Shown here piece after piece: positions 16,903 to 24,000 of a DNA stretch of 49,779 nucleotides (position 1 is its first letter; the number at the start of each line of letters is the position of its first letter). The position numbers were made by a program, and so were the translations under genes. Where the stretch lies: the NCBI GenBank assembly GCA_910584575.1, contig CAJUBG010000026.1, positions 1-49,779 on the forward strand, in the 5' to 3' direction. Under the pieces are notes generated by a model, which saw only the letters and a list, made by a program, of their open reading frames with translations, was not told the DNA's origin and searched no databases. This DNA comes from an uncultured Dorea sp. (GTDB taxonomy: Bacteria; Bacillota; Clostridia; Lachnospirales; Lachnospiraceae).

Positions 16903-18654
16903 TCACCAGTTTATCCATGTAAATAGATGAACTTCCGGCCTTTTAAATATGTCATCCTGTATGACTTCTTCCAATTCTGGTTTCATATTGCCATTTACAT
17001 CAAACATACTCTTTTGTTCAAATTCTTCTTCGGATTGAGCCCCTATCCTTTTTAACTGGCTGAATTTTATTCCATCTGCATGAAATCCAAGACACATCCT
17101 TACAAAATCCGGCATTTCCAAATAATTATCTCTTTGGACAACAAAATTAAAACCAAAAAATTCTATTTTCTTCTCTTGCCTTTTCTTACCAATATAATCC
17201 ATATTATCTTTCCACCGTTTAAAATCTGCACCGGCTCTTAATCTCTCTGCTGTCTCTTTTGTACATCCATCCATAGAAATAAAAATCTTAACAGAATCAT
17301 AATTTTCGATTAGTTTATCAAAATTGTACGGTGTCAATAACGTCCCGTTAGAAAGAATGCCAATCTGACGGATTTTCTTTGATAACTCAGGATTAAAAAT
17401 AATACTTCTGTACACCTTACTTGCAAACGCTTCTCCATCCCCGGCTACTTTTATCCGGTCTACATGAGGCAATAACTCTCTTTCAATTCTTCTGGCAAAA
17501 TTATGTAAAATTTCTTCCTGTTTTCTGTCTGCCGCATATCTTTTGGGACGGCATGACGGACAATGTAAATTACATGTACTGTCAAATGAGCACATGACTA
17601 CTTCCGGGTATTCTCTCTCATGAATATTGTAATTAGACTCATGAAATACAAAATCTTTTGGGAAAGTGTCTCTTTTGGATATCATGTCAAGCTGCTCTTT
17701 CGACCGACTCGTCGTATAATGCAGTTCATCCGTATCAATCAATCTTTTGCCGCAGTTTTGTTTTAACTCACACTTTTTTTCATCACAGAAACTATACGTG
17801 CCGTTAATTACGGACAGCCTCAATATTTTCATCACATTGGAATGCCATACCTGGTCAAACCCGGCATAAAATAGCGGTATATTCCAGTTCTCGACATCTC
17901 TGACCCCGGCACATACCGACAGCCTCCCTTCCTGCATTAATGCGGCATCCTGAAAAGGCTTAGGACATACATAATTAAGCCTTGGGACATCATATACTGT
18001 TTCACGCATCATCCATGATGCCCACTGGTTGACAGCAAGAGAAGATACAAAATCCTTCCCCTCCTTTTTCCCATATTGCATCAATTTTTCTTTTATCTCC
18101 TGATAATACAAAGTTGAAGCAATAATAAAAAAACTATTCTTACTATCTAACACTTCGTCCGGAGTGTAAATTTTCCTACGAAAAAAAGTTTTTCCTCTTT
18201 TATCCAAGGAACTGTCAACACAACCGGCAATCTCTATATCCGGATTTCTTTCTATAAAATCATGGAAAAAATGATGACTGATATCACCTGTTCCATATAC
18301 ATATACATCTTTCTTTTTTGCAATATCCCGAATCGGGAAATCAAGTGTATGAAACAAGGAAGCTGCGTTTATATAATTCATTCCTTTCTTAAATCCGATT
18401 TTCTTTAGATTTTCATCAGCCTTTTTTTCATTATATTTGCATACGATTACCAGGACACTGTTTTTCTCCTCATTCTGCAATATTTGAAAGGACTTTACAT
18501 GGCCATGGGGTTCGTCGTCTACATAATACGAGACATGAATAAAGTCAAACACATAAAGAAAATCTTTGGGATATCTCCCTGAACCATATATTACAATTTT
18601 TCGATTGCTCTCCTTATCTATTCCTTCCTGCCTGTAATTGCGACCTTTTTCCAT
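16903..18654 (-). CDS. Radical SAM protein with two N-terminal Rossmann-like domains
   Basis: 583 residues. Two Rossmann-like modules come first: IVIYGSGRYPKDFL with YYVDDEPHG (20-50) and VYVYGTGDISHHFF with GCVDSSLDKRG (118-154). Next is a Cys-rich stretch (Cys230, 248, 290, 295, 301) that looks like a SPASM-type auxiliary cluster segment, and only then the radical SAM core with CNLHCPSC (Cys361, 365, 368). The chain ends abruptly in FTWINW. Radical SAM enzymes with SPASM-like regions modify peptides or sugars in many clusters; the substrate here is unknown. AAGGAG lies 6 bases before the ATG. Placing the auxiliary cluster upstream of the core is unusual, as SPASM normally follows it. Confidence 0.78.
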   Translation of the reverse strand: MEKGRNYRQEGIDKESNRKIVIYGSGRYPKDFLYVFDFIHVSYYVDDEPHGHVKSFQILQNEEKNSVLVIVCKYNEKKADENLKKIGFKKGMNYINAASLFHTLDFPIRDIAKKKDVYVYGTGDISHHFFHDFIERNPDIEIAGCVDSSLDKRGKTFFRRKIYTPDEVLDSKNSFFIIASTLYYQEIKEKLMQYGKKEGKDFVSSLAVNQWASWMMRETVYDVPRLNYVCPKPFQDAALMQEGRLSVCAGVRDVENWNIPLFYAGFDQVWHSNVMKILRLSVINGTYSFCDEKKCELKQNCGKRLIDTDELHYTTSRSKEQLDMISKRDTFPKDFVFHESNYNIHEREYPEVVMCSFDSTCNLHCPSCRPKRYAADRKQEEILHNFARRIERELLPHVDRIKVAGDGEAFASKVYRSIIFNPELSKKIRQIGILSNGTLLTPYNFDKLIENYDSVKIFISMDGCTKETAERLRAGADFKRWKDNMDYIGKKRQEKKIEFFGFNFVVQRDNYLEMPDFVRMCLGFHADGIKFSQLKRIGAQSEEEFEQKSMFDVNGNMKPELEEVIQDDIFKRPEVHLFTWINW

Positions 18655-18664
18655 AATTTCTCCT

Positions 18665-19801
18665 TCAATTCATAAGTATATTTTTATATATCTCATAACC
18701 GATTCGCTTATTCAGTTCCTGTTTTCCTTCCATATTACAGACAGTCAAAACATACTTGATAAAACCTTTAACAAAAAGAACTCCCTCATCATTCAAGTTA
18801 TTTGCATTCATCCTTTTCACAACGTATTCTCTAAAAAATAAATCATCCGAAATCTTGAGTATATGTCCTGTCCATTCTTTTCGTTCCCCATTAAATTCAA
18901 GCAGGCAGTCTGCAAACCATGGCATCAGGAAATATTTTGTATGATATTTTACAAAATCATAAAACAAAGGTAATGTACTAGCTGAATCATAATGAGCTTT
19001 TAACTTTATGGAAATTTTATCATATGGTGAAATTTCTCCTGTCTCTATATTTAAAATATCTATTGCTTTATCATCTATTAAAAGAATCTCATCCTTAATT
19101 TCCATTCCTCTTGCATAAGGTTTATCCATCTGATAAGGGCAATCATATCTCTTTATCTCGTCTGTCTTTTCATCCCATTGAAATAGCATTCTTTTTACAG
19201 ATGATGTAACAAAAATATTACTCTGAGCCAAAAAAATGCACCAAAGCCCATACTGTCCCGGCAGTTGCTTTACATTCATCATTTCTTCTTCCAGATCGTA
19301 TTTTATAATTTTACACTCATTAGGCAATGACAGATAAATGATGCTTTTTACATTGCAAAAAGATTTTGCCCGTCCCGTCACTTTCCATTTTAAACATTCT
19401 TTCTCCCAAGATTCGTGTATCGTAAAGCTTTTCTTTTCCATATCGAAAGCAATCATCTTTCCCGGCAGTTCTATTGGAAGAATCCAAAGTTTTCCACCCA
19501 ATAAAACTGTTCCCCGATTTCTCCTATATTCCTCCCCTGGCAAATAAAAATGCTCTATTTTACCGGTTAGCATATGATACCCAATTACTTTGACTCCTGT
19601 AGATGTTACGCACCATACAACATTTTTATACAAATAAATATAATCAATATGGTACGTATCATCTGATCCCAGATCACATACATTTTCTATAGACCAATCA
19701 TTCAGATTAATTTTAAACAGCCAGTTAATGCTCATAGGCACGCACCACATTTCTCTGTCTTTTATAAACGATGACTTAAAACGCATAAACTGCTGATTCA
19801 T
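18665..19801 (-). CDS. Beta-propeller-like hypothetical protein
   Basis: 378 residues, no family recognised with confidence. The sequence is a series of short blade-like repeats with Trp/Tyr and the pattern 'W-hydrophobic strand, polar turn, hydrophobic strand' (for example REMWCVPMSINWLFKINL, KNVVWCVTSTGVKVIGY, GKLWILPIELPGKMIAFD, SNIFVTSSVKRMLFQWDE), suggesting a six- or seven-bladed propeller. No signal peptide or membrane segment is present, so it should be cytoplasmic. It is 10 bases upstream of the radical SAM gene and is visibly AT-rich like it. It could be a scaffold or recognition protein for the modification enzymes; this is a guess from position. Confidence 0.55.
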   Translation of the reverse strand: MNQQFMRFKSSFIKDREMWCVPMSINWLFKINLNDWSIENVCDLGSDDTYHIDYIYLYKNVVWCVTSTGVKVIGYHMLTGKIEHFYLPGEEYRRNRGTVLLGGKLWILPIELPGKMIAFDMEKKSFTIHESWEKECLKWKVTGRAKSFCNVKSIIYLSLPNECKIIKYDLEEEMMNVKQLPGQYGLWCIFLAQSNIFVTSSVKRMLFQWDEKTDEIKRYDCPYQMDKPYARGMEIKDEILLIDDKAIDILNIETGEISPYDKISIKLKAHYDSASTLPLFYDFVKYHTKYFLMPWFADCLLEFNGERKEWTGHILKISDDLFFREYVVKRMNANNLNDEGVLFVKGFIKYVLTVCNMEGKQELNKRIGYEIYKNILMN

Positions 19802-19860
19802 AATATTTTATTTCCTTCCGATCTTTACCAAACAAATTCTGCCTGTCCTCAAAAGTATTA

Positions 19861-20999
19861 CTACAGACAGTCCTCCGTACAAAGATAATTGTACTTTTCA
19901 AAATCATAATATGATTCTAAATATCTTTCACTTTCTCTATGCCATGCAATTCTTTTTCTCACAATTTTTGATGGATTTCCAGCTATGCAGCAATTCTGAG
20001 GAAATGAATTATTCACAAAACTGTTCATTCCTATTACACTTCCTGCTCCCACGCGGCATCCATGAAGCAAAACTGCACCTCTTCCTACCCAAACATGTTC
20101 TCCTATCTTTACCTTCTTGCCTTCACTATTTAAATTTTTGCTTTCATCCAAGCTAAATAAATTATGGCCGTTTCCAGACATAATTGTAATCTCTCCTGAC
20201 AACATGCAATCTTCCTCTATCTCAATTAAACTCCTTTGTACTGCACGGATAAAAATTCGTCTGCCTATTGACACATGATCTTTTATGACAATATTTGAAT
20301 CTAAGCTTGCACTTATAATTCCTTTATCAAATTCCTGCTTTCCATTCGTCATTACAAAATTATTCTCTATTTTTATCTTTGAACATAACCAGCTTTTAAC
20401 AAAAGTTCTGCTGTTAAACGTACAATCATTACCAATATATAAATCACTATGATCCCTTAAGTCAATTTCTGCATCGTATCTAAAAATCACATGATCTCCG
20501 ATATACAAATTAGAATCCTGACACGCCTTTATCTTTAATTTTGAAACCTCACATCCTTCTCCTACGGTTACTTTTCCTCCGGAAAACAACTCTATCGATA
20601 ACTTATAATTTCCCCCATTGTATTCGTTTCCATAAAGATCTCTATAGTTTTTACTGCCGTCTAACATTATCTTTCTTGTCGGATACCAATAGTCTGAAAA
20701 CTCCCTGTATCCGATTTTATCCAAAAATTCAATAACCTCAGGATAAGTATCCTCCAATGCCACAAAAACACTGTATTTTACATCATTTAAAATATCCTTT
20801 TCATAGACAGGCAGATGATTTAACTCTTTTATTTCTTTGTAAAGTCTGTCTATATAACCGCAAACCTCTATCCCTTTATCTCTCAGATAATGTACGATAT
20901 CATCATTCTTCTTATGTGCTCCCCACACCAACACTCTGAGAGGACTTACCCCCCCCCTATTGCTAATGCAATCTCTTCCAAAACAGATTTATTCAGCAT
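19861..20999 (-). pseudogene. Hexapeptide-repeat acyltransferase, frame broken at a G9 tract (probable phase-OFF state)
   Basis: The ATG at 20999 has an excellent AGGAGAGG 6 bases upstream and overlaps the preceding stop by 7 bases. It reads 14 codons and then GGG GGG GGG TAA, so translation stops at once. One extra G (or two fewer) restores a 379-residue protein with no other defect. In the restored frame the start is followed by RVLVWGAHKKNDD, the shared Rossmann-like module, and then by left-handed beta-helix hexapeptide repeats (about 125-345; IYIGNDCTF, VKIGEHVWVGRGAVLLHG, IAGNPSKIV) of the O-acetyltransferase type. It is likely to add an acetyl or other acyl group to the glycan. An internal GTG at 20934 might allow weak reinitiation, but lacks a good ribosome binding site. 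A homopolymer sequencing error is the main alternative. Confidence 0.8.
20949..20957 (-). repeat. G9 homopolymer at the acyltransferase 5' end
   Basis: Nine C on the + strand, nine G in the coding direction, starting at codon 15 of the acyltransferase. Nine gives an immediate TAA; seven or ten would put the whole downstream domain in frame. Slipped-strand mispairing at such tracts is a well-known ON/OFF switch in surface-structure genes of other bacteria. Confidence 0.88.
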
Positions 21000-23977
21000 A
21001 TGAAACCTCTCCTTTTCAAACACCCATATGTACTCTCCGGAACCAATGCTCTTAACCCTTCAAAATCTCCCTGCTTAAGCATCCTCCTCACCGCAGTTGC
21101 CGTCACAGCCTGTCCTTTTTGCTCAAGCCTCTTTATCTCCCGAAACTCTATCCCATAACGCGGAAGAATCTCCCTAAGCGCGTCGTTATACTGGTCTGTC
21201 ACTTTGTCCCTTGGCTCTGTCCCCGCAAACCTTACGGAAATATGAAAACGAGGGGCAATCTTCCCTGCAAAAATCTCCACGTCCGCCGCCGGATTGATTT
21301 TAATCTCCTGAGCCTGTTCCTTGATAAAATATTCCGGAAACGTCATGGACGAAATCATAAACCTGCCGCTTGGAAAAACATACACATTCTCTAAATCCTT
21401 CGTCCCCTCCTTCACCATCCAAAACCGATCCTGAAATGAAAAATAAGACTTATCTTCCTCAAGCACAAAAACCATTAATGTCTCCACTTCTTTGGCGCTG
21501 GTTTCAATCAAATATCTGTGCCCTTTTGTAAAGGGATTGCAGTTCATAACAATCGCGCCTGTTTCTTTATCAGCACAGATATCCGCACTTGCTCTCATGC
21601 GCCTTTCATTAAAAAAGTCTCTTTCAATTTTAGATAAATAGTTCACTAATTCTGCCTCATAACTATCGTCTTGTTCTTCTCCATACTTATCTTCTAACTG
21701 TTCCACACAAGAAAGAAATCTTTCAAAATCCTTCTTTTTTTCTTCGTCTATACACAGACTATCCTTGCGTGTAACAAATGGATACATCCATTCTGCCATA
21801 AACTTGTATCCTTCTGCCGTCATGTGGCCGGGACGGTCATAAAATACCGACTTATCTTTCATAAACTCGTAAAAAGGCTGTGTACTGTCTTTTATGTATA
21901 GGTTTAAATTTAAAAGCTCATCCATATAAGGAAGATAATCCATATACAACACGACTTTGTCATTCTTAGCAATCACATCTTCTCCTATATCCACCCATAA
22001 GTTACGCATGATCTTTTCATTATCTGCACCCCACAGCCCATGATTTACCACTCGCACATTCTGACCAGTTCTTGTAAACAAATGCTGCAACGCAGACGGA
22101 AGGGTATCTTCATCCTCCACCGCATATCCGAATACGCCGCACCTGCCATACATATGAATCGTATACTCATATTCTTTCGGCTGGCAACTTGTCTTCCTGC
22201 ATCCATTTACCACGTTGATATATTCCGATTTAAAATCAATGTGTTGGTATCTTCCATTTCTGACTGTTATCTGTGGAATCTTCCTCAATTCCTGTACATA
22301 TCTGTAAGAAAACTTATCTTTCAATAAAGTCTTCAGAACAGCCTCATTTTTTTCAATCTCCTCACTGAGTTTCGGAAATGACATTTCCTTGTCAATTCTC
22401 TCTTTCTCATCCTCCGTATATCCATAATCAGACCGCAAATCCGGCCTTTTTATAAAATAAACCTCTGTCCCACGGCAGTAAAGCCGTAAAAACGGTCTCA
22501 TATATCCCAACATACTTTTTAAATATATATTTGTACCTTTCTGATTCCTTACTTCAAATAAGAGAACACCATCCGGACTCATTACCGGAATTCGATGAAT
22601 CACGGGATTAGCCGTAAATATTTTCTGCATTTCTTCCGCACAGTTTTCAGAAAGGACTGCCTTTTGGAAATCATAATTAATCCATTCCTCGTTCTTCAAA
22701 TAACTGCGGAGGAATCTTCCCCACGTGATAATTCCTTGGGGTCTATGGTTATCATCCGCCACGTATATTACTTCCTGTTCATCCATCCAAAACACAGACA
22801 GAATTTTTTCCAGATTGACCTCCTGCATTTTATATAATCTTGCTTCATCAATTACCGCTTCAAAATCTGTACAAATCTTTGCCGCAAAATGAAAACCCAT
22901 CTCTTGTACCAGCTTCATAAAAACCGGCTGGCTCTCATGTAAAATCGGACTGTGGCTCATGTGGCGGCAGCTTTCCAACGCTGTTTTCTGTTCTGCCTTC
23001 TCCAGATAAATAGAAGCTTCTATTCCTTTCAGTAACTGGCTGCCCTTTTCACTGTTGACTGCAATCAAAGAGATACCTTTGTTGGAATTTTTCTCCCAAA
23101 GTCCTCCATCATATTGCCAAAAATCCGCAAGCGTCACATCCGCTATTCTCGGAAGTGTTGCATAGCGGCAGGAAGCACAATGCTCCTTCATATTGATTCC
23201 TTTTAAATATAAAGAATGAAGAGGATGGGTATTGCTATATGAAATATCCTTCCTTCCATCTTCAAAATATTCACAAATTGCATTGTCTCTCCACCCCAAA
23301 CTCTTATCTCTGAAATTAATCCCGCACACTGGACTTTTGAAGCGAGCCCCTTTCTCTGCCAAATATTTCTCATAAGCCAGATAAGAGGGAATCCCATGGC
23401 ATACTACCTCACAGGTAAACAAATTCTCATATTCCTTCTGCAGATAGCTGTACAGACCTGCAATCTGACATCCCACGCCGGAAAACAGCACCTTCCTGCC
23501 TTCTTCCAAATCCTGTCGGGCTTCTTCATAACAGTTCTCCATACTGCTTTCCAAATACTTGGAACGCCGGAATAATTCTATATCTTCTAATGAAGCTCCC
23601 CTTTGATGTACCACCTGAAAAACAGATTTTTGGACTGCCCCATAAACCACTCCGGAATCTCCCAAATTTTTTTTACACAGTTCATAAAAAATACCGCCGG
23701 AGGAAGACTGCCTAACGCTGTCCAAATCTCTGGAAAATGCAGCGTAATATACTGTTTCCGTATCCTTTGGCTTACATCTATCTACCTCCAGATGACAAAC
23801 TTCTTTACACAAGCCACAGTCAATACATAGTTCCTCATCGACATAGGCTTCCCAGAAGCCCTCTGGATTTTTGGACATACTCACCGCATGAACCGGACAT
23901 CGTTTCATGCAGGAAGAACATCCTGTGCAGCTTCCGAATTTACGTTTCATTTTTTCTGACATGGTACTTCTATGCAT
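20993..23977 (-). CDS. Multidomain fusion: ferredoxin + FrhB-like + CBS-like + SGNH-like + citrate-lyase-ligase-like nucleotidyltransferase
   Basis: 994 residues. Two [4Fe-4S] motifs come first (Cys17/20/23/27 and 51/54/57/61), then an FrhB/FdhB-like domain (about 70-340; QSSSGGIFYELC, FSGVGCQIAGLY, VCHGIPSYLAY, ASCRYA...ADVTLADFW). Residues about 395-485 look CBS-like (IYVADDNHRPQGIITWGRFL, PVMSPDGVLLFEV). About 610-765 resembles an SGNH hydrolase-type fold with DRPGHMTAEGYKFMAE at the end. Residues 807-994 closely match the C-terminal nucleotidyltransferase domain of [citrate lyase] ligase (MNCNPFTKGHRYLIE; SSMTFPEYFIK; GTEPRDKVTDQYN). The job is unknown: redox chemistry plus nucleotidyl activation of an acid for glycan decoration is one reading. 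It starts 24 bases after the pyruvyl transferase gene. Confidence 0.75.
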   Translation of the reverse strand: MHRSTMSEKMKRKFGSCTGCSSCMKRCPVHAVSMSKNPEGFWEAYVDEELCIDCGLCKEVCHLEVDRCKPKDTETVYYAAFSRDLDSVRQSSSGGIFYELCKKNLGDSGVVYGAVQKSVFQVVHQRGASLEDIELFRRSKYLESSMENCYEEARQDLEEGRKVLFSGVGCQIAGLYSYLQKEYENLFTCEVVCHGIPSYLAYEKYLAEKGARFKSPVCGINFRDKSLGWRDNAICEYFEDGRKDISYSNTHPLHSLYLKGINMKEHCASCRYATLPRIADVTLADFWQYDGGLWEKNSNKGISLIAVNSEKGSQLLKGIEASIYLEKAEQKTALESCRHMSHSPILHESQPVFMKLVQEMGFHFAAKICTDFEAVIDEARLYKMQEVNLEKILSVFWMDEQEVIYVADDNHRPQGIITWGRFLRSYLKNEEWINYDFQKAVLSENCAEEMQKIFTANPVIHRIPVMSPDGVLLFEVRNQKGTNIYLKSMLGYMRPFLRLYCRGTEVYFIKRPDLRSDYGYTEDEKERIDKEMSFPKLSEEIEKNEAVLKTLLKDKFSYRYVQELRKIPQITVRNGRYQHIDFKSEYINVVNGCRKTSCQPKEYEYTIHMYGRCGVFGYAVEDEDTLPSALQHLFTRTGQNVRVVNHGLWGADNEKIMRNLWVDIGEDVIAKNDKVVLYMDYLPYMDELLNLNLYIKDSTQPFYEFMKDKSVFYDRPGHMTAEGYKFMAEWMYPFVTRKDSLCIDEEKKKDFERFLSCVEQLEDKYGEEQDDSYEAELVNYLSKIERDFFNERRMRASADICADKETGAIVMNCNPFTKGHRYLIETSAKEVETLMVFVLEEDKSYFSFQDRFWMVKEGTKDLENVYVFPSGRFMISSMTFPEYFIKEQAQEIKINPAADVEIFAGKIAPRFHISVRFAGTEPRDKVTDQYNDALREILPRYGIEFREIKRLEQKGQAVTATAVRRMLKQGDFEGLRALVPESTYGCLKRRGFIC

Positions 23978-24000
23978 TAGTTTTCATTCCTTATCTTTAT

